Source: Endozoicomonas sp. 4G
GTDB lineage: Bacteria > Pseudomonadota > Gammaproteobacteria > Pseudomonadales > Endozoicomonadaceae
Direction: 5' to 3'
Assembly (NCBI RefSeq): GCF_023822025.1
Contig: NZ_CP082909.1
Coordinates: 2,594,001 to 2,658,000 of the forward strand
Length of the DNA stretch: 64,000 bases
Part shown: in pieces, positions 1 to 8,396 of the stretch
How the letters are laid out: each line of letters begins with the position of its first letter
Position numbering within the stretch: the first letter of the stretch is position 1
Made by a program: the position numbers and the translations under genes
The notes under the pieces: generated by a model
The model's input: only the letters and a program-made list of their open reading frames with translations
Told to the model about the DNA's origin: nothing
Databases searched by the model: none

Positions 1-23
1 GATGGGCACCAGTAGCTTGATTT

Positions 24-1349
24 TCATGCGGCTTCTTTTTTTCCACTTCCGCCTTTGTAGGATGCGGCCATGGCCAGGGACCTGACCGCAGCGGTGTCCA
101 TTAGACCTGAGTCGGTGCGCATGAAGGCAAGGAATCCGATCTGGCCATAGTCGATGTATTTCTCGGTCATCCGGTGCATGGTGAATCCCATGACATCACG
201 GATGGTGAATTCGCTCATATCGCCGTAAGCCATGGGAATAGTCCCTGCCCCGATGCTGTCCAGGCCCTGGTCGATGATGTAGGGATCGCCATCGATGAGT
301 GCAGGGGTGCCATCGGCAATGGAGGGCTTCCAAAGTGGGCGGCCATTGACGTCCAGCATTTCTTTGAACGTTAGCAAGGTGCTGTCGTTCATTAGCCAAC
401 GGCACGCTTTTGAATTCCTGTACCAGGGGTCCACGCTGTGTTTTAAGCGCAACAAATCTGAATAGCTGATTTCACTTGTGCTGGTTGAAGTGTGGCCGAC
501 AGTGGCCACCTTCATCAAACCTTCTGGCTGGGTAGTTCCATTCCCGGTAGCGTAGTGTTTGGAAGTGATTCGGCCCAGGCGTTGGCCAAATTTCCGGGTG
601 ATAAAACTGTCTAACCCGAACGCTGAGTCCTGCAACAGCTCAATGGAAACTTTGACCACTTTGCTGCTGTATTTATAAGCGCCCAGTGTTTTCTGGCCGA
701 ATTCGAATTCGGTTTCGGCCACCTGGTCATGCTCGGCAACCAGCTCGCCTTCGTTTTCGGTATCGTCGTTAGTAGGCCATTGTAATTCTTCACCAGCACT
801 GGTGTTAAGAATGGTTGCCACGGTTCGGATGCCGCCGTAGGCTTTCATGGTTTCGATAATGTTTGTTTGTAACAGGACGGGGATCAAATAGCCCCCGGCG
901 CTGTTGGGGCTGGTGCCCTGTTCTCGGGTTTCTGCTACCCAGTGATCCCTTAGAATTTTCCGTTCTTCCTGGGACAAATCGGTCATCCCGGGTTGTCCTG
1001 AGCGCAGCAGTTTTATAAACGTGTCATGATATTGCTGTTCTTTATCCTGGCGTTCATCTTTGGATTTTTTGGGCCGGATGGGTTGGCCGAAGTCGTCCAG
1101 TTCATATTCCCGGGTTTCTGGGGGCAGTGGGTTTAGAGGTTGTTCGATGGATCGTTGGAGTTCGATGGCTTCTTTCAGGTCTTCAATCCGCTGGTCCAAG
1201 TCTTCCAGGTCTTTTCGAATAGCGTCGTATTCTGTCCGTTCTTCTGAGGTAAAACCCCTGCCTTCCTTTGTGGCTTTATCCACCATGTCACACATTTTTT
1301 TTGCCAGTTCAGCCCGCTTTTGTTGCAGGCGTTTGAGTTCTTCTTTCAT
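24..1349 (-). CDS. HK97-type phage major capsid protein
   Basis: This is a 441-residue major capsid protein of the HK97 fold, the shell subunit of a tailed phage. Residues 1 to about 70 are a charged, Glu/Lys/Arg-rich coiled coil that matches the N-terminal scaffolding (delta) domain normally removed by the prohead protease. The remainder has typical HK97-family stretches such as NSAGGYLIPVLLQ and a C-terminal part ending in a Lys/Gly tail. It lies last in the order terminase, portal, protease, capsid on the minus strand, which is the standard order for this phage group. The prohead protease gene begins directly upstream (gap 13 bases). The stop is close to the window edge, so connector and tail genes would lie outside. 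Confidence 0.93.
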   Translation of the reverse strand: MKEELKRLQQKRAELAKKMCDMVDKATKEGRGFTSEERTEYDAIRKDLEDLDQRIEDLKEAIELQRSIEQPLNPLPPETREYELDDFGQPIRPKKSKDERQDKEQQYHDTFIKLLRSGQPGMTDLSQEERKILRDHWVAETREQGTSPNSAGGYLIPVLLQTNIIETMKAYGGIRTVATILNTSAGEELQWPTNDDTENEGELVAEHDQVAETEFEFGQKTLGAYKYSSKVVKVSIELLQDSAFGLDSFITRKFGQRLGRITSKHYATGNGTTQPEGLMKVATVGHTSTSTSEISYSDLLRLKHSVDPWYRNSKACRWLMNDSTLLTFKEMLDVNGRPLWKPSIADGTPALIDGDPYIIDQGLDSIGAGTIPMAYGDMSEFTIRDVMGFTMHRMTEKYIDYGQIGFLAFMRTDSGLMDTAAVRSLAMAASYKGGSGKKEAA

Positions 1350-1362
1350 GACGGTTCTCCTG

Positions 1363-1953
1363 TCATTTTGATGAAGCCGCCTGCAGGTGACGGCCTGTGG
1401 TGAAACAGTAATATTCTTCTGCCAGAACGTTGCCTGTATTGGTAACTGACTGTTTAAATGCTTCCATTGAACGGGCAGCGACGGTGGTATCCGGGTAAGC
1501 GGGGTAAGTCACAGGCGAAACATCGTATAGGCGCTTGAATTTTTTAATGGTTCTGACAACCCGACCGTCGTCGTCTTCATCCCAACTATCTTCATCGATC
1601 CAGAAAGAAAAACTGCTTTGGGTGATATCCCCACGTTTAATGCTCTCGGTCAGGTCTTTGGCGTACTGGGTGTCGGGTGGGTCAATCCGGTAATGCAATC
1701 CGGTGGCATCGATCTCCAGTAGCAAAGTATTGGCTCGTGTCCTTCCCAGGATTAAATGGGATTTATGATCGATCAGTGCCCGGACATCATCGTTCATCAC
1801 GGAATCAAACGCTCCGGGGGCAATCTTTTCCCGGAAGCCGCCCAAGTTATCTGACAATTTGTCAAAGACAGCGGCATAACCGGCAATCCGGTTTTCACCG
1901 TCATCGCTTCTAACTTCGATGGTGCCCAGCCGGGTTTCCTTTGATTCATTCAT
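1363..1953 (-). CDS. HK97-family prohead protease
   Basis: The product (about 196 residues) is a phage maturation protease that trims the capsid scaffold domain during head assembly. The sequence shows the family pattern: an early RIAGYAAVFDKLSD segment, the catalytic-region segment ALIDHKSHLILGRT containing the conserved His, then ITQSSFSFWI with the conserved Ser, and the YDVSPVTYPAYPDT motif near the end. I prefer the ATG at 1953 over a TTG two codons upstream. It sits between portal and capsid genes with almost no spacing, consistent with one late operon read on the minus strand. Confidence 0.92.
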   Translation of the reverse strand: MNESKETRLGTIEVRSDDGENRIAGYAAVFDKLSDNLGGFREKIAPGAFDSVMNDDVRALIDHKSHLILGRTRANTLLLEIDATGLHYRIDPPDTQYAKDLTESIKRGDITQSSFSFWIDEDSWDEDDDGRVVRTIKKFKRLYDVSPVTYPAYPDTTVAARSMEAFKQSVTNTGNVLAEEYYCFTTGRHLQAASSK

Positions 1954-1965
1954 AGCCAATAACCA

Positions 1966-3210
1966 TTAGGTTTCTGTGGGTATTTCTTCTTCAGGGGGGA
2001 TCTGGCCGCTGCCCAGGTTGAGTGGCCGCAAGTATTCGTCCAGGCCTTCTACACGGTTCAGGTCTTCCAGCTCGCGCACTTCATTGCGGGATAGCCAGCC
2101 GTATTCAATCGCGGTTTTGTAGTACTCTTTTCGTTCGTCTAATGTGCCACGCAGCAAACCCTGTAGGTTGAATTTGACGAAAAAGGTGCTGGATTTCGGG
2201 AACAGCTTTCTGTTGAGTTCCTGCTCCCACCGGACGATCCAGGGCATGATCGTGTAGCGCAGGAAACTCATGGATAGCTGGCTCAGGTTGTTAAAGGTGG
2301 TTTTTTCCAGGTCGTTGATGAGATAGCCAGGGACGTTAAAAATTCGGGCGATTTCGGAAATCTGGAATCGGCGGCTTTCTATGAACTGGGCGTCGTCCGG
2401 GTTAATGGCAATTTTTTGGAATTCCATGCCTTCTTCTAAAACCGCTACGGTGTTGGCATTATCAAGGCCGGTGTAAAGTTCCTTCCATTGCTTTCTTAAT
2501 CGCTCAACGGGGCTGGGATCGTCCGGTTTTTCGGGTTTGCGTTTTAGCTTGCCGGGGTGTTTCAGGATGCCGGATAGCAGGCTGCCACTGCTGAATAATT
2601 TGGCCCCGAACTTCTGGGCGGCCATGCCCAAACCCACGGCTTCACGATGCAGGTGAATAGGTGATATTCCCACCAAACCATCGAACCCAAGGCTTTGGAC
2701 ATGAATCACATCTTCAGGAATCAGCTCAAGGCCTGCGTCGTTGACGGTGGTCCAGTAAGTTAGTTGGTCGTCTATGAGCTGCGGAAAAGTACGATCCGGC
2801 AACAAAGGGTACAACGCCCTGGGTTCACCCAACTGATTCCTGACAATGTAGCTGTAGCCATTTCCCCAACCGCAAACGTGGAACTGGCTGCTGTTTCGCC
2901 AGCTGAAGCTGCTCATCCATCGGTTTGGAGTGTTGTGAAGGATGTTAAATAACGGGTGTGAATAGGCCAGTTCTGATCCGTCGGCTGTTCTTTTCCTGAT
3001 CACTAGGGGCAATTGCGCAATGGTTTCTGATAACAGTCGTATGCAGGCATAGACGGCAGACATCTGCAGGCTGGACCATTGGCTGACCCGGATGCCGCTG
3101 TCGTTGTTGTCCAGGAACAGGATATTGGGGTTCAGCCCTCCTACGTTTGATGGATCCGGGGCTGGGGTCGCTGCGGGCCTGGCCCTGAACAGATTAGTCA
3201 GAATGGCCAC
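1966..3210 (-). CDS. HK97-family phage portal protein
   Basis: The product is 414 residues, the usual length for HK97-type portal proteins that form the dodecameric DNA entry ring. Recognisable stretches are the VYACIRLLSETIAQLPLVI helix near residues 55-75, the WRNSSQFHVCGWGNGYSYIV region, and the ISEIARIFNVPGYLI segment near residue 290. The start overlaps the small membrane-protein gene upstream by 17 bases and the stop is followed within about 12 bases by the protease start. The C-terminus is acidic and proline-rich, as is common for this family. Confidence 0.93.
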   Translation of the reverse strand: MAILTNLFRARPAATPAPDPSNVGGLNPNILFLDNNDSGIRVSQWSSLQMSAVYACIRLLSETIAQLPLVIRKRTADGSELAYSHPLFNILHNTPNRWMSSFSWRNSSQFHVCGWGNGYSYIVRNQLGEPRALYPLLPDRTFPQLIDDQLTYWTTVNDAGLELIPEDVIHVQSLGFDGLVGISPIHLHREAVGLGMAAQKFGAKLFSSGSLLSGILKHPGKLKRKPEKPDDPSPVERLRKQWKELYTGLDNANTVAVLEEGMEFQKIAINPDDAQFIESRRFQISEIARIFNVPGYLINDLEKTTFNNLSQLSMSFLRYTIMPWIVRWEQELNRKLFPKSSTFFVKFNLQGLLRGTLDERKEYYKTAIEYGWLSRNEVRELEDLNRVEGLDEYLRPLNLGSGQIPPEEEIPTET

Positions 3211-3364
3211 GGCACAGATAACTCATTCGGAACGCGTAAGACAGTAATATCAGACCTGAAGCAATTAACAGGGCTGACAGACCCAGGGCGATGTACAATC
3301 CGAACAAAAACAGGGTCGCACCGATTAGTCCTAAGACATCAAACAACCAGGAGATCTTCTTCAT
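3194..3364 (-). CDS. small phage membrane protein between terminase and portal
   Basis: A 56-residue ORF starting at the ATG at 3364 (MKKISWLFDVLG) is preferred over an upstream start that would overlap the terminase gene more deeply. It contains two closely spaced hydrophobic segments (about residues 7-24 and 26-43) and a short polar tail. It overlaps the end of the large terminase and the start of the portal gene, so it is probably translated by coupling. Small membrane proteins at this position occur in other HK97-type phages, but no specific function can be given from the sequence. Confidence 0.6.
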   Translation of the reverse strand: MKKISWLFDVLGLIGATLFLFGLYIALGLSALLIASGLILLSYAFRMSYLCRGHSD

Positions 3365-5015
3365 CGTATACCGAGCTCTCATCCTGAAAGACCAGGGCAC
3401 AGTTCATGGCTGTGAAAGATGCCACCGGGCCATCGATCTTGGATTCGTCATTGTCTTTTTGTGGGAACACATTGTCGTTTTTATCTACTCTGGCTAGCAC
3501 GTTGGACCACATCCATGACATTGCGGGACTGTGCTCATGAGCTAGTCGGTGGTCAATAATCACGGCTTCTTCTTCTTTCATTGACTCGCTTAAATTTTTG
3601 ACGCTTTGCTGAACCTCAACCATGGGGATTCCCAGTTCATATAGCTGGGTGGCCAGCTGGGTGGCGTTCCAGGGATCGTAGGCTACCTGATGCACGTCGT
3701 AGGTCTGGCACCAGTCCATAACATCGCGTTTGATGAATTCGTAATCAATGATCTGGCCAGGGGTCAGTGTTAGCCAGCCCTGCTCTGCCCAGGCAGCGTA
3801 AAGTTTTTGGATGTGGTAAGACTTGCCGGATTTTTTAGGATCGATCACGGCTTCTGGCAACCAGAACCGGCCTTTGAGTTGGTAGCGTCTGTCGGGTTGA
3901 GGGAACAAACCGATCAGGGCCGTTATGTCGCGTTTGCTGGACAGGTCGATGCCCAGGAAACAGGGCAGTGTTTTTAGTACGTGTTCGTCAGCCAGGTGCG
4001 GGCATTGCTGCCACTCTTCCATGTTGAAATAAACGGACGCCCCGACACCCCAGACTCCCAACCGCTTGCGCTTGAATTCACTGGCGGCGCTGGGGCTTTG
4101 CTGTGCCTTCTGGCACAGTCGACGCATGTCGTCGAGCTTGGGGCAAATGCCCAGGTTTGGGTTGGCCTGTATCCAGACCTTTTCATCGGTCCATTGCTCA
4201 GGGTCATCGATGGCGTAGATGATCCCGAAACAGGTGTCGTCGTCGAAGACTTTGTCGAGAACCTTCGTTAGATAGGTTCGGACTTCGTAACATATCCCGG
4301 TGAGGTCTTCGCCTGCTGTGGTGATGACCAGTATCAGCGACTGACTTCTGGCAGAACACGACAATTCCAAAACGTCGTAGACCCGGCGGTTTTTGTGGGC
4401 ATGGAGCTCATCGATGATGGCCAGGTGGGTGTTTTTTCCCTCCAGACTGTCTGAATCAGAAGCCAGCGGCTTGAACGCTGAGCTGCTGCTTTCATGGCAG
4501 ACGCTGTGAGTGAATGCCTGGATGGAATTGCGCAGTTTTGAATTGCGCACCATGTCCCGGGCGGTATCGAAAACAATCCGGGCCTGGTCACGGCTGGTTG
4601 CCGCACTGTAGACCTCAGCACCGGGCTCCCCGTCCCACTTGGTCATGTACAGACCCAGGGGGGCGACGAAAGTGCTTTTTCCGTTTTTCCTAGCTACCTC
4701 TATATACGCTGATCGGAATCGCCGTAAGCCGGTGTCGGCCCAGACCCAGCCGAACAGGTTGATCAGGATCAGTGTTTCCCAGGGGCTGGGGACGATGGAT
4801 TGGCCTGCCCACTCCCCTTTTATATGGGGAACGTAATCATAGAAATCAAGAACGTCCTGGGCTTTATCGGTATCGAAGACCAGGCCGCGTTCGGGGCCGT
4901 GTTCCAAATCATCCAGGAACCGGCGGCAGGCTTTTCTGACGTATTTCCCGGCTAGTATGTCGCCGTTGTCAACCTCGACTGCGTACTGATAACCGACCTG
5001 CCAGCTGACCGACAT
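3339..5015 (-). CDS. phage terminase large subunit
   Basis: This 558-residue protein is the packaging motor ATPase and nuclease. Visible motifs are the deviant Walker A EVARKNGKST near residue 110, Walker B followed by the catalytic Glu in LAIIDELHAH near residue 200, and nuclease-domain acidic motifs FLGIDLSSKRDITALIGLF near residue 350 and YDPWNATQLA near residue 450. The start codon overlaps the stop of the small subunit gene in a TAATG arrangement, implying translational coupling. Length and motif order fit the HK97/lambdoid TerL group with 3' or 5' cohesive ends. Confidence 0.95.
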   Translation of the reverse strand: MSVSWQVGYQYAVEVDNGDILAGKYVRKACRRFLDDLEHGPERGLVFDTDKAQDVLDFYDYVPHIKGEWAGQSIVPSPWETLILINLFGWVWADTGLRRFRSAYIEVARKNGKSTFVAPLGLYMTKWDGEPGAEVYSAATSRDQARIVFDTARDMVRNSKLRNSIQAFTHSVCHESSSSAFKPLASDSDSLEGKNTHLAIIDELHAHKNRRVYDVLELSCSARSQSLILVITTAGEDLTGICYEVRTYLTKVLDKVFDDDTCFGIIYAIDDPEQWTDEKVWIQANPNLGICPKLDDMRRLCQKAQQSPSAASEFKRKRLGVWGVGASVYFNMEEWQQCPHLADEHVLKTLPCFLGIDLSSKRDITALIGLFPQPDRRYQLKGRFWLPEAVIDPKKSGKSYHIQKLYAAWAEQGWLTLTPGQIIDYEFIKRDVMDWCQTYDVHQVAYDPWNATQLATQLYELGIPMVEVQQSVKNLSESMKEEEAVIIDHRLAHEHSPAMSWMWSNVLARVDKNDNVFPQKDNDESKIDGPVASFTAMNCALVFQDESSVYDEEDLLVV

Positions 5016-5494
5016 TAAACCCCTTCACGGGACATCTTCCGTTTTTTCTGCCAGACCTCGAAGTCATCGTCTGGCTCGTCTTTTTCGGAACGGATCCGGG
5101 TGCGGCTGGAGGGGGTCATGCCGAATTCCCTTAGCAGTGCCATCATTTGGTCGATGCAGGTTCGGGACACTTTGAAGTAAGGCGACAGCATTGGGGTGCC
5201 GTGGGATCCTTTTATCACTGGGCCGAATGATTCCAGCTTTGTGTTTGCATCGCACCACTGGGTGTAGACCCGGCAATACAGGCGCAGTGCCTGGACATCC
5301 AGCACAGTCAGGATGCCTGCGGATTCCAAATCGTTGGCGATGGCTTTCCAGTGTCTCTTCTCTTCCTTTGTCAGCCCCTTGGGCATTTTAATAATGCCCT
5401 TGGGTGGTTTGGGTTCCTTATCATTCACTCGGCAGGGCTGTAGGGTTCCACGCAGTGCTTTTAAATTTGTTGGTAATGGAATAGGTGCAGCCAT
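5015..5494 (-). CDS. phage terminase small subunit, P27 family
   Basis: The 159-residue product matches the P27-type small terminase: a basic, proline-rich N-terminus (PKPPKGIIKMPKGLTKEEKRHW), then a helical region around LESAGILTVLDVQALRLYCRVYTQW, then a basic tail. It would recognise the packaging site and recruit the large subunit, whose gene it overlaps. The region directly upstream carries the GGTTACAT array described separately, a plausible binding region for a small terminase or another phage protein. Confidence 0.88.
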   Translation of the reverse strand: MAAPIPLPTNLKALRGTLQPCRVNDKEPKPPKGIIKMPKGLTKEEKRHWKAIANDLESAGILTVLDVQALRLYCRVYTQWCDANTKLESFGPVIKGSHGTPMLSPYFKVSRTCIDQMMALLREFGMTPSSRTRIRSEKDEPDDDFEVWQKKRKMSREGV

Positions 5495-5582
5495 TGTTAT
5501 TCAGGCCTTTATTTATCGAAGGGCTCCTTGGTCTGTCCATGAATTGCTGGCGATCCGGTAAATGCCTGCCAGCAGCAGTCTG

Positions 5583-5746
5583 GGTTACATAAGCGGAAAA
5601 ACCTTTATGTAACCCATGTAACCAAAGGGTAAGGGTTACATGGGTTACATTAGGAAAAAACAGTTTATGTAACCCTGATAAATGCCTGTAAGCCTTACCC
5701 TGAAAGCTGTTTTAGTTAGGGTTACATGGGTTACATCAGTTACACG
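5583..5746. repeat. GGTTACAT iteron-like array upstream of the small terminase
   Basis: The octamer GGTTACAT occurs five times forward (5583, 5634, 5643, 5720, 5729) and three times reversed as ATGTAACC (5607, 5616, 5667); a degenerate ninth copy, AGTTACAC, is at 5739. Three pairs are spaced exactly 9 bases apart. The array fills the gap between the divergent terS gene and the 5770 gene. It could be a packaging site, a replication iteron set or a repressor operator; the sequence alone does not decide. Confidence 0.85.
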
Positions 5747-5769
5747 GTTTTAACAACAGGAGCCAAACC

Positions 5770-6075
5770 ATGACCCACTCTGAACGCTACCACCAACGAC
5801 TGGATGACCAGCTGGCACTATACCGGCTGCTCCAGGATCGCCTTGAACTGATGAAAGAACAGCTGTCGTTTCTGGCGAAGCACAAGGCTTTTGAACCCGG
5901 TTACTACATGAATGGCTGCATGGGTGCGGCAGGGGAGGACTTGGCCAAACTGATCAGCCTGGCTGAACAGCAAACCGATCTGTACCGGCGCATTATCCAG
6001 TATGGTGAACGAAAGACCGGACTGGATCAGCCACCCGTGAAGAAAGACCGAAGCCATTTAACCTGCGTGAAATAG
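5770..6075 (+). CDS. small helical phage protein, function unknown
   Basis: The 101-residue ORF is preceded by a CAGGAG ribosome binding site 9 bases before the ATG. It is one of the few plus-strand genes of the prophage segment. The product is predicted mostly helical (repeated Leu/Glu/Gln periodicity in residues 10-45 and 60-80) and has no signal peptide or membrane segment. Its promoter would lie in the GGTTACAT array, so it may be controlled by whatever binds there. I do not recognise the family. Confidence 0.6.
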   Translation: MTHSERYHQRLDDQLALYRLLQDRLELMKEQLSFLAKHKAFEPGYYMNGCMGAAGEDLAKLISLAEQQTDLYRRIIQYGERKTGLDQPPVKKDRSHLTCVK

Positions 6076-6177
6076 CGGGTCACAAAAAAAGCCCGAAGTT
6101 GCACGCATAAAAATCTGGGGCACGGCGGCGGTTTACGTTGGGAAACCTGAGGTTTCGGCACCCCCTACCCCATTAGG

Positions 6178-6220
6178 TATTTATACGTATACAAATAAGT
6201 ATTTATGCTATTTATACGTA
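6178..6220. repeat. TATTTATACGTA direct repeats in a phage intergenic region
   Basis: TATTTATACGTA is present at 6178-6189 and again at 6209-6220 (period 31), with further TACGTA cores around it. The stretch 6076-6308 has no convincing gene and is AT-rich only here, next to a G-rich segment at 6110-6170. It may be an operator or promoter region; no function can be assigned. Confidence 0.5.
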
Positions 6221-6308
6221 CTTTTACGTATATTTTGTCGGGTTTTTTGCAGGTGATTGATACCAGACCTACACTGACCAGCCATCAATCCATTAATTCG
6301 GGTGGTTT

Positions 6309-6434
6309 ATGTGCGACTGCACAAGGACGGTGAGGCGCATCAACCGTCACTGGTCACTGGCCTGTCTGGTGTGTTCCTTGATTAGCCTGAGCGCAGGCCT
6401 GTGGCTGGGTATGATCTGGCTACTGGTTGAGTAG
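6309..6434 (+). CDS. 41-residue single-span membrane protein candidate
   Basis: An ATG at 6309 opens a 41-codon frame ending in TAG at 6432-6434. The product starts with a short Cys/Arg/Lys-rich polar stretch (MCDCTRTVRRINRH) followed by one hydrophobic helix of about 24 residues. A weak GGGTGG precedes the start. It overlaps the convergent lipoprotein gene tail by 15 bases. Small one-span proteins are common in phage lysis modules, but I cannot assign one here. Confidence 0.35.
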   Translation: MCDCTRTVRRINRHWSLACLVCSLISLSAGLWLGMIWLLVE

Positions 6435-6692
6435 GGGCACCATGCGCTTGATCAGCATGGGGACCAGGGCGGGCTGCTCCACCTGCAGGTCCATCTCTTC
6501 AGCGTCAGGGATACACAAAACTTTCACCACCGCTCCGTCCCGTGCCCTTCGGTAGACTAGGGCGTCGAACTGGTACCGGTCACACTCGTCCAGTTTATCG
6601 CGCAAGACCCTGGGTTCCAGGGCACAGGCTGTCATCAGGAGACAGGCCAGCACAGTAAGAACGGATGCAATAATCGTGCGTCGCCAGCACAA
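6420..6692 (-). CDS. small phage lipoprotein
   Basis: The 90-residue product has a clear lipoprotein signal: Arg residues, a hydrophobic core (SVLTVLACLL) and the lipobox LMTAC near residues 19-23, so it should be a membrane-anchored lipoprotein. The start is a TTG preceded by AAAGAGGT at suitable spacing. That ribosome binding site is part of an inverted repeat (separate entry), so translation may be regulated. A short lipoprotein in a phage lysis-like area recalls spanin outer subunits, but the sequence is not the usual Pro-rich Rz1 type, so this remains a guess. Confidence 0.55.
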   Translation of the reverse strand: MCWRRTIIASVLTVLACLLMTACALEPRVLRDKLDECDRYQFDALVYRRARDGAVVKVLCIPDAEEMDLQVEQPALVPMLIKRMVPLLNQ

Positions 6693-6699
6693 TGGAATT

Positions 6700-6751
6700 T
6701 ACCTCTTTAATAAGACGCAGCCCATCGCTGGCGACGATGGCAAAAGAGGTA
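6700..6751 (-). promoter_or_regulatory. inverted repeat that can mask the lipoprotein ribosome binding site
   Basis: Read on the minus strand, TACCTCTTT (6751-6743) is perfectly complementary to AAAGAGGTA (6708-6700), which contains the Shine-Dalgarno sequence of the lipoprotein gene. Between the arms sits an inner hairpin with CCATCG pairing with CGATGG. The nested structure would hide the ribosome binding site in the leader mRNA. Confidence 0.55.
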
Positions 6752-6792
6752 GGAATGCCATCAGCCAGGACAGGCTGCTAAACGGGTTGTGA

Positions 6793-7182
6793 TCAGTACC
6801 AGGCTTCGGACGGAACCCGGTCTTCGGACGCGGTTTTCTGGTTATGGCAACGGGTACACAACGCCTGCCAATTATCCCGGTCCCAGAATTTCAGGCGGTC
6901 GCCCCGGTGCGGTTCGATGTGGTCGACCACCTGGGCCTCCACGATCAGCCCACGATCGGCGCAACGGACGCACAGGGGGTTGTCGATCAGGAACAATTTT
7001 CGGGCCTTTGACCAGTTCCGGTCGTAGCCACGATGGCAGGCACTGGGTCGTTTATCTCGACCACGACGATGACGATGGACCTGCTTTTTCAGGTGCAGGT
7101 GCTTGTGGCAGTAGCCACTGGCGTCAATGGTGGTCAACGGGCAGCCTGCTTTTCGGCAAGGTTTGGGGATGCATTCAGGCAC
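6793..7182 (-). CDS. phage HNH endonuclease
   Basis: The product is an HNH nuclease of the type often encoded near terminase genes, where it assists genome packaging cleavage. Visible motifs: an N-terminal CxxxxCP knuckle (PCRKAGCP), CVRC near residue 75, VVDHIEPHRGD with the catalytic His, then NWQALCTRCHNQKT. I chose the GTG at 7182 because the family normally starts just before the PCRxxGCP segment. A longer frame from a GTG at 7194 would begin inside a terminator hairpin. It is the first gene after that terminator. Confidence 0.85.
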   Translation of the reverse strand: MPECIPKPCRKAGCPLTTIDASGYCHKHLHLKKQVHRHRRGRDKRPSACHRGYDRNWSKARKLFLIDNPLCVRCADRGLIVEAQVVDHIEPHRGDRLKFWDRDNWQALCTRCHNQKTASEDRVPSEAWY

Positions 7183-7205
7183 AAAAAAAGCCACTCTGCG
7201 TGGCT
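7183..7205 (-). terminator. Rho-independent terminator after the membrane winged-helix gene
   Basis: On the minus strand AGCCAC, a five-base loop and GTGGCT are followed directly by a run of T residues. It lies between the 7304-8233 gene and the HNH gene. Confidence 0.7.
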
Positions 7206-7303
7206 AGGGGTAGTCGGGTCGGCGTTGTAGCGTCGCTACTTGCCATGTTAGTTAAAAATGGTAGTTTATAGGACAGGTTTTGACAATTTTTTATTATCCA
7301 GCA

Positions 7304-8233
7304 TTATTTCAACCGAATCATTTCCGAACCCGCAGCTTGTCGCCATCGGTACTTCTGACCGATTTTTTCAACCAATCCCTCTTTCACCAGTCGTTGAAAA
7401 TACTGCCTGACCAACCGTTCCCGGATCCCTATGTCCCGGATGCAGGATCGTTGTGAAGGCACCTGATTACCTAATTCTTTTTCGCTTAACATCATCCGAC
7501 GGAACGCGGGATAGCTGTCGGCCATGGCCTCGACATTAACGGGTTTATGATTGCCTGGGGTCGTCACCGGTTCTGCGCCCACAACAGTATGATCCAGGTC
7601 TGGATCATCCAAGGTTGCTCTATCCGGGTCATCGTCAAATTCAGGTGTGTTGATCCGATTAAACATCCCTGAACGGATGAAATTAACCATGAGCGCGTCC
7701 AGCAAGCAGGCCAGGAGCAAAATAACGGATGCCCGGACCCAGTCCACGGGCAGTGACAGGAAATCGGCCAGTAACTGGATTAGGCTGCCCAGTTCGGACA
7801 CCTCAGCCCGAGGCAACTCAGCCAGCTGCTGGCGCAGGGATTCGTTGCGTTGCTGCAGGGGCTTGGCACCGGACTGGATCCGGTCCAGCTGCAGGTAACG
7901 GTCAATGGCCTGGTTGTTCTGTTCGATTTCAGCCAGCAGGCCCTGGCGCTGGGCATCAATTCGGATGAACTGCTGGTCAGAAACCGCCATGGCCCGTGAC
8001 AATCCACCCGCTGAACCGAACACCGACACCACGATCAACAGGCCTGCCAATAAACGGGACTGGTCGTGTATTGAAACCAGTTTTCCCAGTTCCAGGGCAA
8101 CGGCAATACCCATTAGCAAGACCCAGGATAACCGGTTTTCGGCGACTGACGTGAACAGCAGCACGGATAAAACCACACTCAAAACAAGGGTAATAATAAA
8201 ACCAGCGTACTCAATATAATCCCTGTTTTTCAT
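7304..8233 (-). CDS. membrane-anchored protein with C-terminal winged helix
   Basis: The ATG at 8233 has a GGAG ribosome binding site and gives about 309 residues. Four hydrophobic segments are visible: two near residues 10-60 (YAGFIITLVLSVVLSVLLF and LSWVLLMGIAVALELG), one near 70-88, and one near 165-190. A Gln/Arg-rich coiled coil lies between the third and fourth. The last 80 residues are soluble and end in a winged-helix-like unit (RDIGIRERLVRQYFQRLVKEGLVEKIGQKYRW). The combination suggests a DNA-binding domain held at the inner membrane. I do not recognise the family; phage proteins of similar layout exist near replication genes. Confidence 0.7.
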   Translation of the reverse strand: MKNRDYIEYAGFIITLVLSVVLSVLLFTSVAENRLSWVLLMGIAVALELGKLVSIHDQSRLLAGLLIVVSVFGSAGGLSRAMAVSDQQFIRIDAQRQGLLAEIEQNNQAIDRYLQLDRIQSGAKPLQQRNESLRQQLAELPRAEVSELGSLIQLLADFLSLPVDWVRASVILLLACLLDALMVNFIRSGMFNRINTPEFDDDPDRATLDDPDLDHTVVGAEPVTTPGNHKPVNVEAMADSYPAFRRMMLSEKELGNQVPSQRSCIRDIGIRERLVRQYFQRLVKEGLVEKIGQKYRWRQAAGSEMIRLK

Positions 8234-8396
8234 TAAATTCTCCGAAAATTTAATAATTCGAACTTTAAATTCGCCGACCACCTTTCCTAGTGCCAGTAAG
8301 GCTGGACGGCCAAAAATATAAATTCGCTAATTCGCTTATACCTGTACTTGATAATTTGTACTTTCGATTATTAAAAACAGCTGCTTTTATAACCTG

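Noticed and set aside
1060-1371. 103-residue plus-strand frame inside the capsid gene, and many similar antisense frames
   Set aside because: These are shadows of real genes: low-complexity Ser/Arg-rich translations, no ribosome binding site, wholly inside well-supported genes on the other strand.
5583-5746. CRISPR array
   Set aside because: The repeat is only 8 bases, occurs in both orientations and has irregular spacing, so it is an iteron-like array.
7227-7240. GTAGCGTCGCTAC palindrome as a possible phage attachment or telomere site
   Set aside because: Only 13 bases, single copy in the window, and no integrase or protelomerase gene is visible nearby.
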